This document shows positions 44,574 to 53,741 of a stretch of DNA of 64,000 bases, in pieces. The notes under the pieces were generated by a model, which was given only the letters and a program-made list of their open reading frames with translations, was not told the DNA's origin and ran no database searches. The translations under genes and the position numbers were made by a program. Position 1 is the stretch's first letter. Each line of letters opens with the position of its first letter. This DNA comes from Ktedonosporobacter rubrisoli (lineage in GTDB: Bacteria > Chloroflexota > Ktedonobacteria > Ktedonobacterales > Ktedonobacteraceae), in assembly GCF_004208415.1 (NCBI RefSeq), contig NZ_CP035758.1, positions 9,362,001 to 9,426,000 on the forward strand, given 5' to 3'.

Positions 44574-44605
44574 AATTGCTTCCTGGTGAACAAGAAAAGG
44601 AAGCA
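44574..44605 (-). repeat. Hairpin repeat shared by the two peptidase leaders
   Basis: On the minus strand GCTTCCT and AGGAAGC form a stem around CTTGTTCACC just before the pepA start. CCAGGAAGCAATT and neighbouring bases also occur upstream of the S53 protease (plus 42794-42815) in the same orientation. Confidence 0.5.
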
Positions 44606-44799
44606 GGTAGTACGCAAAAATCCCCTTGAAGGATCTTCCCTTGGAGCCAGTTAAATAACCTTATCCAGGAGGCAGAGCAATTGCCCTGAGAACAGGCTCT
44701 GTATAGTCCACGTGAGGATGGTGCATAGCTACAATGCTAGTATCGCATCTGGGCTAAAGATATACAAGCATCAGGCTGCAAAGCTGCGAAAGTTTGGGG

Positions 44800-45192
44800 C
44801 TAACGTTGTAGCAAGCGCTCAACGACCTCCAGGAGTTGTCGTGGCTTAAATGGCTTGGTTAAATATTCGGTGCAGCCAATTTGTTTGGCTGCTTCGCCTT
44901 CATCGTTAAGGGCAAAGGCCGTGACGGCCACAATCGGGACATTGGCAAGACCTGGACGTGCGCGGATGAGTTGTGTTGCACGGTAGCCGTCAAGGACGGG
45001 CATAGAAAGGTCAGTAAGAATAAGGTCAACCTGTTCCTGATCAAGAATATTGAGAGCTTCGCGACCATTTGAGGCCGAGAGGCAGCGGTAGCCACGTGTC
45101 GAAAGGACGCGCTCAATAAGGATACGGTTAGAAGCCTCATTCTCCACAACCAGGATCGTCGCTGGACGAGTATTCTGCGTGGGTGTATTCAT
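44800..45192 (-). CDS. Single-domain response regulator, partner of the adjacent kinase
   Basis: A 130-residue receiver. The ATG at 45192 has AAGAGAGAA upstream; longer frames run into the kinase gene. Landmarks: ENE pocket at 17-19 (replacing the usual acidic pair), phospho-acceptor Asp61 in LTDLSMPVLDG, Thr in VAVTAFA and Lys in TKPFKP. It follows the histidine kinase by 55 bases on the same strand, so the two are probably one operon and a phosphorelay pair. There is no output domain. Confidence 0.9.
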   Translation of the reverse strand: MNTPTQNTRPATILVVENEASNRILIERVLSTRGYRCLSASNGREALNILDQEQVDLILTDLSMPVLDGYRATQLIRARPGLANVPIVAVTAFALNDEGEAAKQIGCTEYLTKPFKPRQLLEVVERLLQR

Positions 45193-45247
45193 TGTAGATT
45201 CTCTCTTCTGCTGTGTATTCAAGTGCTTGACTGAGACCATAAAAGCG

Positions 45248-47827
45248 TCAGACTTCAGATCCCTGGGCAATGGCGACGGGTAGCGTAAATGAAAAAGTTG
45301 AGCCCTGTCCCAGGACGCTTTCCACGGCAACCTCACCACCTTGCAGCTCAATAAGCTTTTTGGCGATTGTTAAGCCAAGGCCAGTGCCGCCAAAACGACG
45401 GGTTGTGCTCCCATCGGCCTGCCGAAACGCCTCAAAGATGTAATCGAGGGCCGCCGGCGAGATACCGATGCCGGTATCGCTTACCGAGATACGCACCATA
45501 TCATTAGTGATGCGAACGCAACGAAGCGTGACCCCTCCCTTTTCGGTAAATTTGAGAGCGTTAGAGGCAAGATTAATGGCGACCTGGCGGATGCGGTGGC
45601 CATCGGCAAGGACGTGGGGGATGTCGCCTTCTATGTTCAGGTTAAAGTAAAGCTCTTTGTTATTGGCCATCGGCTTTAACTGGTTGACTACCTCGGTTAG
45701 ACATTCTTTAAGCTCTAGTGGCTCTGGCTTGACCTCAATGCGGTCAGCTTCTATCTTGGAAAGATCCAGCATATCGTCAACAAGATGTGAAAGATCTTCG
45801 GCCCGTCGTACCATAAATTGAATATGCTCTTCCTGTTCAGGAGTAAGTTCACCGTCTACAAACCCTTCAAGGATTAACGCACCGTAACTGATAATACTAT
45901 GCAACGGAGTGCGCAGTTCGTGGGTCACATTAGCCAGGAATTGAGATTTCAAATGGTTTGCACGTTCCAGGGCCTCATTCTTTTCTTTGACCTCGGCAAA
46001 TAAGATGGCATTCTGGATGGCCATAGAGGCCTGAATGGCCGCTGTACTTAGTAAAAAGGTGTCTCTGCTGCTGACCTGATAGGGTTTATCCGCATAGAGT
46101 ATCAGAGCACCTATGGCCTGATCTGGCAGCAATAAGGGCACAGAAATGGCCGAGCGATAGCCGGCTTCTAGCGCCATGGCAGCCCAGGGCTCTTGGCGTT
46201 CGCGATAGATTGCCGCGATGTCTTCGCCATAGGCAATTTTTTGTCTCTGGATGACCATACGCGCAAGAATCATATCAAGATCGCGCAGGGCCTGGCGAGG
46301 AATGCGCGGACGACGTAATGGGCCATAAGCTGTTGAGTGCGAGGCAACCTGGGTGAGCTTTGGCGCGCGCACTGCCGAACGTTTGTTGCCACCGACAGCA
46401 TTTTTACGTATGTTCGCTGGTATTGCCGCTAATTTTGAAGTGACGGCCAGGGTTATATCTCCATCGGGATCTGCATGTACCGTAACAACACCATGCGGCT
46501 TAGAGTCGCTAAGCCCCGAAGAATCCGCAAGCGCTGTGATATCCTGATCCGACCATTGCGCTACAGCCCAGGGCGAGAGCATTTCCCGCCCATAGAGCAA
46601 TAGCGATACATGCCTGACATGCATGATGCGCCCCATGCGCGCAACGATTTCGCCAAGTAGCGGTTCCAGGTTAAGCGTAGAGATAAGGGCATCGCTCATA
46701 ATCAGCAGATTGCTCATTTGCTCGGTCATCGCCTGGCTCTCGCTTTCGAGTGACTCTGAGAGCAGGCTAAAAGAGCGCGAGAGCATGCTGAGCTCATCGC
46801 TATTTGGGAGAGCTTCCTGCGCTCCTGCATTGTTGGCTACCAGAGTGCGGACGCGCGTCTGCAAGCGGCGCAAAGGGCGCACAAAAAGAATACCTAGAGA
46901 GGACGTGTAAATAATCACGCCGAGCGCGAAGGTAACCAATCCCATGCCTACAACGATGAGCAAGAGGCGCGTAGTTTTGCTCGTGAAGATATATAATGGC
47001 TCGACAGCGGCAACAACCAGGCTCGTCGAGTCGATTAGCTGTTGATCTGCATGGACCTGGCTGGCCATGGTCAGGTAGCGTTGTGTGCCGCTGATCGTCG
47101 AGGTAGTACCTGTATTGCAAAGGTTCGAGGTATCAAACTGTTTTAGTCCCAGGCTGGGCAGCGTTATTCCTGCCGCACCCTGGACGTGCCCGGCAACACA
47201 GATGGCGAGTGGGAGACCAGCTTTCTGTGAAATATCCTGAGCCAGCGTGCTATCGATTGGCTGAGAGGCGAATAAGACGCTGGCCGGTGCATTGGGGGCC
47301 GAGCGGACTGGAATAGCTATATTAAGGGCCCACTGATTATTGAGAACGCCAGAGATGGTAATACGCTCTATAGTTAGAGTTATCTGACCTTGAAAGGCTT
47401 GATTAATAAGCGGGATCAGGCTAGCGTCAACTCCATCCTCATTGGGGTCGGCATTGCCCACCTGCGCGACATATTGATGATCTTTGGTCACAATGGCCAG
47501 TTGAGACCAGTGATAGCGTATGGGCTGGGCCGCAAGTAAACCTTGCAAACGATCCTGCGCTGAGGAAGAGAAAGGGTGCGTGGCCGCAGCCGCGATCTGT
47601 GGATCGCTGGCTATTTTATTGAGCTGGTTGGTCAGCGTCGTCGTGTAGGACTGATAAGCTCGCTGGATATGGGAGAGGTGCAATTGGGCATCTCTGCGAG
47701 CTGTATGTTCCGTATAGAAGCTGAGTAAGCTCCAGGATAGTGCTGCGAACAGAAGCATACAGAGTAGGAGTATCAACGTCGCAACGACGATAAGTTTTCC
47801 CCCAATTGAGCGCGCTATAAATCGCAT
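45248..47827 (-). CDS. Membrane sensor histidine kinase with HAMP and GAF domains
   Basis: An 859-residue sensor. ATG 47827 follows AAAGGG; the longest frame starts 29 codons upstream. First helix at about 10-35, an extracytoplasmic sensing domain of about 250 residues (Cache-like by position), second helix near 290-318, HAMP (PLRRLQTRVRTLVANNAG), a GAF-like cytoplasmic domain, then HisKA with the phospho-accepting His636 in NVTHELRTPLHSIISYG and HATPase with NLASNALKFTEKGG, DTGIGI and FGGTGLGL. A complete two-component kinase, with the receiver downstream as its likely target. Confidence 0.93.
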   Translation of the reverse strand: MRFIARSIGGKLIVVATLILLLCMLLFAALSWSLLSFYTEHTARRDAQLHLSHIQRAYQSYTTTLTNQLNKIASDPQIAAAATHPFSSSAQDRLQGLLAAQPIRYHWSQLAIVTKDHQYVAQVGNADPNEDGVDASLIPLINQAFQGQITLTIERITISGVLNNQWALNIAIPVRSAPNAPASVLFASQPIDSTLAQDISQKAGLPLAICVAGHVQGAAGITLPSLGLKQFDTSNLCNTGTTSTISGTQRYLTMASQVHADQQLIDSTSLVVAAVEPLYIFTSKTTRLLLIVVGMGLVTFALGVIIYTSSLGILFVRPLRRLQTRVRTLVANNAGAQEALPNSDELSMLSRSFSLLSESLESESQAMTEQMSNLLIMSDALISTLNLEPLLGEIVARMGRIMHVRHVSLLLYGREMLSPWAVAQWSDQDITALADSSGLSDSKPHGVVTVHADPDGDITLAVTSKLAAIPANIRKNAVGGNKRSAVRAPKLTQVASHSTAYGPLRRPRIPRQALRDLDMILARMVIQRQKIAYGEDIAAIYRERQEPWAAMALEAGYRSAISVPLLLPDQAIGALILYADKPYQVSSRDTFLLSTAAIQASMAIQNAILFAEVKEKNEALERANHLKSQFLANVTHELRTPLHSIISYGALILEGFVDGELTPEQEEHIQFMVRRAEDLSHLVDDMLDLSKIEADRIEVKPEPLELKECLTEVVNQLKPMANNKELYFNLNIEGDIPHVLADGHRIRQVAINLASNALKFTEKGGVTLRCVRITNDMVRISVSDTGIGISPAALDYIFEAFRQADGSTTRRFGGTGLGLTIAKKLIELQGGEVAVESVLGQGSTFSFTLPVAIAQGSEV

Positions 47828-48511
47828 TCGACCCTTTCTCAGAATATAAAAGTAAGGAGAGGACGGGGTGCCAGCTCGTCCTCCCCTTACCACGCGTTTG
47901 CTTATTGAGAGCAACGCGAAGCTCTAGGAGGTGCGCGTGCAAACCCCATGGGGAAAAGGTTGCACGATAATCCAGATATACGTTACAAGCCGCTCGTCGA
48001 GGTGGATCTGCTTGCTCACGTACATCCCGCCTTCCATCCCAGGCCTATGTATTATAACGTATAAGTGAGCAAATTGTTATCATTTTTGGGGGCAAAATTC
48101 TTTCTCTGAAGAAATTCGTTGTAAATTGTGAGATTCCCGAAATCTTTTTTTGTCGTGTTGCGCATTTCCCCATCTCCAGGAGATCTCACACCGAGCGGAA
48201 ACCCGCTCGGGCAGCTTTGCCAGTTACACCGCTGCCTCTTCAGAGCTTCCCGTATGGGAAGGCCCATTCAGCAAAAATAGTCTGAACTCTCTGGTGATGC
48301 TTATGCCTAACGGCAGTGAAATAGTTATGTACTGCTACTTTCAGAGGCTGCCAGGACTGGCCCATGTCCCGCATAACTCAAAAGTGGGAATAGGAGCCTG
48401 GTCTAAAGCCTCGGCATAATGTCGTCAGTCAGGTATAAGCATTTCCACTGATACGTAGCCAGGCAGAGATATAGAAAGAGGTATTCGGCCCCTCTATGCC
48501 TCTAGCATTTT
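47828..48511. other. Intergenic region with a run of hairpins
   Basis: Four short perfect stems lie in 90 bases: ATCTCC/GGAGAT (48172-48184), CCGAGCGG/CCGCTCGG (48191-48210), GGCAGC/GCTGCC (48210-48236) and CTTCCC/GGGAAG (48246-48261). On the minus strand they would sit in the leader of the histidine-kinase gene. Reading frames here are not convincing. Confidence 0.4.
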
Positions 48512-48826
48512 TTAGCTCTGGGGTACCTGGCCTTCTGACCCCAAAAATTCAACGTAGCCACATTCCAGGAGATGGACAAGTGTCCTCGCTATCTCTAACT
48601 CGTTACGGTGAACCAACCGTGCTACATCCTGGATGGTGCGTTTCCCATCCAGCAGCATGAGCACAATCCGATCTCTGCGTTCCAGTTGTCCCAGGATATC
48701 GCGTGTTGTTGCGCGAGGGCTGGCGCGAAAAATAGCCCGAACCCCTAATTGCGCAATTCCCTCTACATTAAGCCTCGTCTGAGCTAATGGTGAATATCCT
48801 GCGAAAAACGTCTGGGCTATTGTCAT
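48512..48826 (-). CDS. Small winged-helix-like protein
   Basis: A 104-residue protein. ATG 48826 has GGAGGAGAA before it. The C-terminal half, RDRIVLMLLDGKRTIQDVARLVHRNELEIARTLVHLL by position, matches the small winged-helix found at the end of DUF4388-type proteins; the N-terminal half is not recognised. It may sense or bridge rather than bind DNA. Adjacent to, but not clearly in an operon with, the sigma/anti-sigma pair. Confidence 0.65.
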   Translation of the reverse strand: MTIAQTFFAGYSPLAQTRLNVEGIAQLGVRAIFRASPRATTRDILGQLERRDRIVLMLLDGKRTIQDVARLVHRNELEIARTLVHLLECGYVEFLGSEGQVPQS

Positions 48827-49047
48827 ACTCTTCTCCTCCAAAAACACATACACCCGTACATCCGAGAGACCATAATAGAGACTCATACCGTATACTATAC
48901 CGGCATGGTGTGAATACCGTATTAAGTTTTTTTACCTGCATGTGAAATTACTGTGAATATTGCTACTATTATATACCTGATTTTGTGTTATTGTGTATCA
49001 TTCTGGAAAAAAGTACTAATATACAAATTTGGAAAATAAGGATATAC

Positions 49048-50892
49048 TCATGGAACCTGTGTCCACATGATGGGGCCTTGCAAACTATCGGTATCTAGTT
49101 GGATGGCTGTATCGTGCTGGGTATCGAGTAAGTAGATGCCCTGCTGGCCATCGGCCATGGAGAGCGCTACCTGGCCAGGAGTCGTCAGAGACCAGCTAAA
49201 TGTTGAGGCAACTCCTTGCAGCTTGAGCGGCTGTGAAGTTTTGTTGCTCTGCACATTAACAATAAGTATATGGGTGCTGGTGGCGTAGATCAGGTTCTGG
49301 CTATTGACCGACCACGTGGGGGCTGGATTATCTGTGACCGAGGGTGCTATAAGCGTATCCGATCCCGTCTGTGTATTGAGGAGATGGAGCATACCCATAT
49401 CCAGAGCAGGCGTCTCGAAATAGTCTACATAACTCCCATCGGGCGACCATTGGGCAGATCTGGCACTTTTGTTGCGGCCCAGCCTGGTGGTTGTACTGGC
49501 ATCAAGTCTGAGGATATCGCCCTGCTCAGTAATCAGCAGCCAGCTACCTGCTCCTGCGTGGCAGGAACTGTTATAGGTAGCCTCGATGAAGCTGCCCTCT
49601 ATCAGGCGTTTTTCGGGCGCCGATTTGTCAAGGCCAACGCGCTCTTGCCAGATACTATGGATATGTTTGGCGGTGCCAACGCTCCAGGTCAGCGAGGGCG
49701 TATCTGCGCTGGTCGACCAATCAAGTGTGAGCACAGTGTCGTTGGGGTGCTCCGCACTATTCACTGCGGAGACTATCGTGAGTATCCCATGATTCTGTGT
49801 ATTGTAGTCAAGGATACCAACCTGATTGTCATGGGTAAACACAAAGGCTACGCGAGTACTGTCCGGCGACCAGACTGGATGGGCAACGCTACCCTGGAAA
49901 GGGAGGGGAACCCTATAGGTCTCTCCTGTTCCTGTCGAATAGATATAGAGGCCTGTTTGCCCGTTGCCCTGTGCGTCAGCCAGAAAAGCTAGCTGGCTGC
50001 CATTCTTGGCCCAGCTCAAGCCGCTAAGAATAGTTGCTCCAAGCGCGGTATCCCACATTGAAGAGGGCTGAGTTCCTGACTTAAATAAAGATGGTTGGAT
50101 GAGCGTATCGTTTTGCCCATCGCTGCGCACTGTATGGACAAAGCCTTGCTGCAGGTCTATATAAGCGAGCATATTGCCGGCTGAGCGCCCGGTCAGAGCC
50201 GGCCTGACCGTCCATGTAGTAGCAACCACAACATTGGTGGGGGTCAGGCGTACAATCCCTGTGCCTCCATCCGTTGGCGCGCTCCAGAGTGCGTTGTCGC
50301 GCTGAAATACAAAACGTGTCCCGGCAGGAACCAGTGGCTGCGACAAGCCAGCCGGAGGGATAATGCTATGCGTATTCGTGCTTAGCTGTCCCTGCGGGTG
50401 CCAGAGATTCCAGCTGATAAGGCCCCCAACTCCCAGCGCGAGCAAGACTGCCGCGGCCAGAGTGAAACGTATTGCGCGCAATCCCCGGCTACCGTGAGAT
50501 CTTGACGGATAAGATACCGCAGTAAGGAGCGGCACGGTGGGAGAAGCAGTGGAGGCGTGCAAGCGACCACCTGGCAGGGAAACCAGCTGAGGACGGTTCC
50601 AATCACTAGTTTGCACACGCTTATATGGAACCGTCTCACCTTTGGTTCGGGCGGCCAGGGTTCCGGTTATCTCCAGATACTCTGGAGAAGAAAAGATCCT
50701 TTTGCGTAAAGTAGCATCAGGACCAACGCGCGGGAAAGAAGCCAGGAGAGCATCAAGGTGACGGAAGTCTGCCAGGGTTTGCTTGCACTCTACACACTCT
50801 TGTAAATGGATCGTAACATTGCGGCAGTCTTCCAATGCGAGCTGTTTGTCAAGGTAAGCGCTGAGAAGCCCCTTGACTTGCTCGCAACTCAT
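49048..50892 (-). CDS. Anti-sigma factor with zinc finger and extracellular beta-propeller
   Basis: A 614-residue protein paired with the upstream ECF sigma gene (4-base overlap). The N-terminus has the anti-sigma zinc motif H-x3-C-x2-C in HLQECVECKQ (about 28-38), which clamps sigma. One transmembrane helix lies near 145-170 (FTLAAAVLLALGVGGLISW). The rest is an extracellular TolB/WD40-like propeller, with blades such as VAHPVWSPDSTRVAFVF, SAQWSPDGSYVDYF and PAPTWSVNSQNLIYA. Sensing by the propeller should free sigma by proteolysis or a conformational change; the signal is unknown. Confidence 0.9.
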   Translation of the reverse strand: MSCEQVKGLLSAYLDKQLALEDCRNVTIHLQECVECKQTLADFRHLDALLASFPRVGPDATLRKRIFSSPEYLEITGTLAARTKGETVPYKRVQTSDWNRPQLVSLPGGRLHASTASPTVPLLTAVSYPSRSHGSRGLRAIRFTLAAAVLLALGVGGLISWNLWHPQGQLSTNTHSIIPPAGLSQPLVPAGTRFVFQRDNALWSAPTDGGTGIVRLTPTNVVVATTWTVRPALTGRSAGNMLAYIDLQQGFVHTVRSDGQNDTLIQPSLFKSGTQPSSMWDTALGATILSGLSWAKNGSQLAFLADAQGNGQTGLYIYSTGTGETYRVPLPFQGSVAHPVWSPDSTRVAFVFTHDNQVGILDYNTQNHGILTIVSAVNSAEHPNDTVLTLDWSTSADTPSLTWSVGTAKHIHSIWQERVGLDKSAPEKRLIEGSFIEATYNSSCHAGAGSWLLITEQGDILRLDASTTTRLGRNKSARSAQWSPDGSYVDYFETPALDMGMLHLLNTQTGSDTLIAPSVTDNPAPTWSVNSQNLIYATSTHILIVNVQSNKTSQPLKLQGVASTFSWSLTTPGQVALSMADGQQGIYLLDTQHDTAIQLDTDSLQGPIMWTQVP

Positions 50893-51425
50893 TTTGTGCC
50901 TCCTCCTTGTTCCAGAGCTCGATAGTGCTCACGGAACGATTGCCGTGCGCGTGAAAGATACATCTTGACACCGCTCTCCGCAATATTCAGAGCTTGAGCA
51001 ATTTCACTGTAGGAAAAACCCTCTTGTGTATACAAGAGCAATGCTGCTCTGTACTGCGGGGGCATGCGACGGAGAGCCGCGCGGACCAACTCAGTCGTAC
51101 CATATATTTCTTGTGGATCGGCGCTCTCCACATCGGCTGGTTCGTGGTCTAGATCCTGCCACGGCAACCATGCTATCAGCTTGCGACGTCGAAGAGCATC
51201 ATAAGCGGTATTTGTTGCTATACGATACAACCAGGCCGATAATTTTAGATTTGCATCCATCTTTGGTAGAGCTCGAAACGCCTTTAGAAAAGTATCTTGC
51301 GTTAAATCGTCAGCCTGCTCACGATCCCCTACCAGGTGATAGACATAGTTATAAATAGGTGTCTTATATTCGTCGTAAATTTGCTCAAAGGACCAAGAGC
51401 TTTCCTTGGTTTCCACCTGGGCCAT
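50889..51425 (-). CDS. ECF sigma factor 1
   Basis: A 178-residue group 4 sigma factor. Region 2: YDEYKTPIYNYVYHLVGD, QADDLTQDTFLKAFRALPK and LSAWLYRIATNTAYDALRRR. Region 4: RMPPQYRAALLLYTQEGFSY and SEIAQALNIAESGVKMYLSR. It has no region 3, as expected. Its stop overlaps the anti-sigma start (ATGA), the standard arrangement. A partner of the 61.6-62.5 kb sigma by architecture, but with its own cognate anti-sigma. Confidence 0.94.
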   Translation of the reverse strand: MAQVETKESSWSFEQIYDEYKTPIYNYVYHLVGDREQADDLTQDTFLKAFRALPKMDANLKLSAWLYRIATNTAYDALRRRKLIAWLPWQDLDHEPADVESADPQEIYGTTELVRAALRRMPPQYRAALLLYTQEGFSYSEIAQALNIAESGVKMYLSRARQSFREHYRALEQGGGTK

Positions 51426-51817
51426 GCGCTACAATCCCTTCGATGGCTACAGTTATCATCTTGTCCGTTCCATGCAAGAGACAGCAGCTCATCTCCGAGC
51501 AACGAGGATACGCTTTGTGAGGGTATCCCGTGGATACAGAATGGCTCTTTATCCTTCTGTGTAGTGGAACGGACAACCAGCGCTATCAGTAACATGCTAG
51601 AGTAGTCATATACACTTGCAGTTGCGTGGTGTTTCGTCTATCATGGTAGCATACTTTGGTCGATTTCCTGCTATTATCCACCTATGTCTTAGTACTATTT
51701 GGTAGAGCAGGGGCCAACGGCCAGGTCCTTTCGTTCCATAACGGGGAGCCGTCCGGGACGGCTTCTCAGCGAGATCGCTAAATAAAATGTCACTATTTGT
51801 AAGGAGGCCTTGGCGCG
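51426..51817. other. Divergent region upstream of mtnA
   Basis: Between the ECF sigma gene and mtnA. An extended -10 element, TGC plus TATTAT at 51672-51677, could drive mtnA. AGCCGTCC and GGACGGCT near 51747-51763 form a small hairpin 50 bases before the start. It does not match the SAM-I pattern seen before metK. Confidence 0.4.
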
Positions 51818-52936
51818 ATGCCCGAAGATCTGCCCCAGCGTGTGCGTACTGTATGGTGGGAAGAAGATGAAAAGAGTGCGACTGTAGTTTTATTGGATCA
51901 ATCGTTACTGCCCCAGCAGGTGGTCTATCTTCACCTTAAGGATGAGGAACAGGTAGCTGATGCCATCAAAACCTTAAAAGTGCGCGGCGCACCTGCCATC
52001 GGGGTAACTGCTGCCTTTGGCATGGCTCTGGCCCTTTACCGCCTTCAGCGCGAAGCTGCAGAGCGCGGGGAGGCTCTTACCCTGGATCAGGCGCACGCAC
52101 ATCTGCTGGCTGCTGGCCACCTCCTGGGCCTTACACGCCCAACGGCCGTAAATCTTTTCTGGGCGATTGAGCGCATGCAACGTCGCGCCGATCAGCTTGT
52201 AGGGCAGGGATGTGGCGTTGAGGAACTGGGACGTGCCTTGCGCACCGAGGCTCAAGCGATTGCCGATGAGGATTTTGCTGCTTGTCAGCGTATGGGGGAA
52301 TACGGCGCGGCCTTGATTGCGGATGGCGATACTCTGCTAACCCATTGTAATGCTGGCGCTCTGGCTACGGCTGGCTGGGGCACGGCCCTGGCTCCTATGT
52401 ATGTGGCCAGTAGAGCAGGGAAACAAATTCACGTCTTTGTTGATGAAACGCGCCCAATCCTACAAGGGGCTCGCCTGACCGCCTGGGAATTGCAGCAAGA
52501 AGGGATTCCCCTCACGCTAATTACCGATAATATGGCAGGGCATTTTATGCATCATGGCGGGATCAAGGCTGTATTTGTTGGCGCTGATCGTATTGCGGCT
52601 AATGGGGATGTCGCAAACAAGATTGGAACATATAGTGTGGCTGTACTGGCCCGGGCTCACAACATTCCCTTTTATGTGGTTGCCCCCTGTTCTACTGTTG
52701 ATCTGAGCCTTCCTTCTGGCGAACATATCCCTATAGAGCAACGTAACCCTGAAGAAGTGACAAGAGTGCGCGATGCCCAGGTTGCTCCTGTGGGAGTGAA
52801 TGTTGCTAATCCGGCCTTTGATGTGACTCCCCATACCTATGTCACGGCGATTATTACGGAAAAGGGTATCGCTCGGCCTCCTTACGAGGTTACTTTGCGA
52901 CAAATCTTCAGGGATGAACATGATTCTGGGAGGTGA
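51818..52936 (+). CDS. mtnA: Methylthioribose-1-phosphate isomerase
   Basis: A 372-residue enzyme of the methionine salvage pathway, converting 5-methylthioribose-1-phosphate to 5-methylthioribulose-1-phosphate. It has RGAPAIGVTAAFGMALALY, the catalytic Cys in LLTHCNAGALATAGWGTALA, and the Asp in GADRIAANGDVANKIGTY. Homology to eIF2B-alpha explains the fold, and the spacing fits MtnA. AAGGAGG lies ten bases before the ATG. Overlaps the start region of the next gene. Confidence 0.95.
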   Translation: MPEDLPQRVRTVWWEEDEKSATVVLLDQSLLPQQVVYLHLKDEEQVADAIKTLKVRGAPAIGVTAAFGMALALYRLQREAAERGEALTLDQAHAHLLAAGHLLGLTRPTAVNLFWAIERMQRRADQLVGQGCGVEELGRALRTEAQAIADEDFAACQRMGEYGAALIADGDTLLTHCNAGALATAGWGTALAPMYVASRAGKQIHVFVDETRPILQGARLTAWELQQEGIPLTLITDNMAGHFMHHGGIKAVFVGADRIAANGDVANKIGTYSVAVLARAHNIPFYVVAPCSTVDLSLPSGEHIPIEQRNPEEVTRVRDAQVAPVGVNVANPAFDVTPHTYVTAIITEKGIARPPYEVTLRQIFRDEHDSGR

Positions 52937-52944
52937 GTTCGTCA

Positions 52945-53676
52945 ATGGATTCGGATATCGTACAGGCCGTTGCCCATTATGCTGAAGAAGTATTGGGCAG
53001 CGAGGGGTTTCATTATGTGAGCGCGGTTGTCGCAAACTGCAAAATGCTTGCCTTAGAATTGGAAGAAGAGGAAATAAGTGCTGAGGAGGAGGAAGAAGAA
53101 GAAGCCGAAGGTGAGGAGGAGGAAGAGGAAGAAAAGAAGAAAGAGGAGGAGGAAGGGAAGGAAGAGGAGGAAAAGCGCCCCGGTGCGGTAGACATGCAGG
53201 TCCTTGTGATCGCTGGCTACCTTCACGATATCTCTACTGCGACTCATGGTTTTCACGATCATCAACAAAAGTCGGCTGAAATGGCTGTTGAGTTCTTGCG
53301 CGAATGCGATGCACCGGAAGAGTGCGTTAAGAAGGTGGAACAGGCCATATTGGTACATGCTACGGCCGTTCCTGCCGAGAAGCGCGAAACTGCATCTATT
53401 GAAGGCCTTATTCTCTATGATGCTGATAAATTAGGGCGGCTTAGCGGCCTGGCCGTTGTGACGTCGCTGATAGAGTTCGGAGCGCGCTATCCTAATCGCG
53501 CAGTGACCGGCGAGGTTCTCGCTGCTATCCTTCGTCATATAGAAGAGCGCTTTATTGAGCTATATCAGTCCTTGAATACTGAGCCAGCGCGGCGTCTGGC
53601 TCGTGAAAAGTTTAATAACACTCTTGCCTTTTTAGATGGGGTGATCGAGCATCTTAGCGATGCTACGCCGGTTTAG
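52945..53676 (+). CDS. HD-domain phosphohydrolase with Glu/Lys-rich insert
   Basis: A 243-residue protein. ATG 52945 has GGGAGG before it; a GTG at 52933 overlapping the mtnA stop would add four residues. It is an HD-type metal-dependent phosphohydrolase: H in GFHYVSAV, HD in GYLHDISTATHG, His in ILVHATA and Asp in LYDADKLGRL. Between the first His and HD is an insert of about 45 residues made nearly only of Glu, with some Lys and Gly (DNA about 53055-53190, purine-rich). Family members hydrolyse nucleotides; in this SAM-recycling context a nucleotide substrate is possible but not shown. Confidence 0.8.
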   Translation: MDSDIVQAVAHYAEEVLGSEGFHYVSAVVANCKMLALELEEEEISAEEEEEEEAEGEEEEEEEKKKEEEEGKEEEEKRPGAVDMQVLVIAGYLHDISTATHGFHDHQQKSAEMAVEFLRECDAPEECVKKVEQAILVHATAVPAEKRETASIEGLILYDADKLGRLSGLAVVTSLIEFGARYPNRAVTGEVLAAILRHIEERFIELYQSLNTEPARRLAREKFNNTLAFLDGVIEHLSDATPV

Positions 53677-53741
53677 CCTCTTTGGCTTTCTTTTATTGCT
53701 TGCCTGTTACTAACTATTACTTTTTGTGATGGAGGATAGAT

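Noticed and set aside
48190..48240. tRNA-like GGTGTAACTGGCAAAGC on the minus strand
   Set aside because: No T-loop GTTCRA and no matching acceptor stem; better described as separate hairpins.
48150..48419. 89-residue plus-strand frame in the kinase upstream region
   Set aside because: No family motif, covers the hairpin run, and has no convincing ribosome-binding site.
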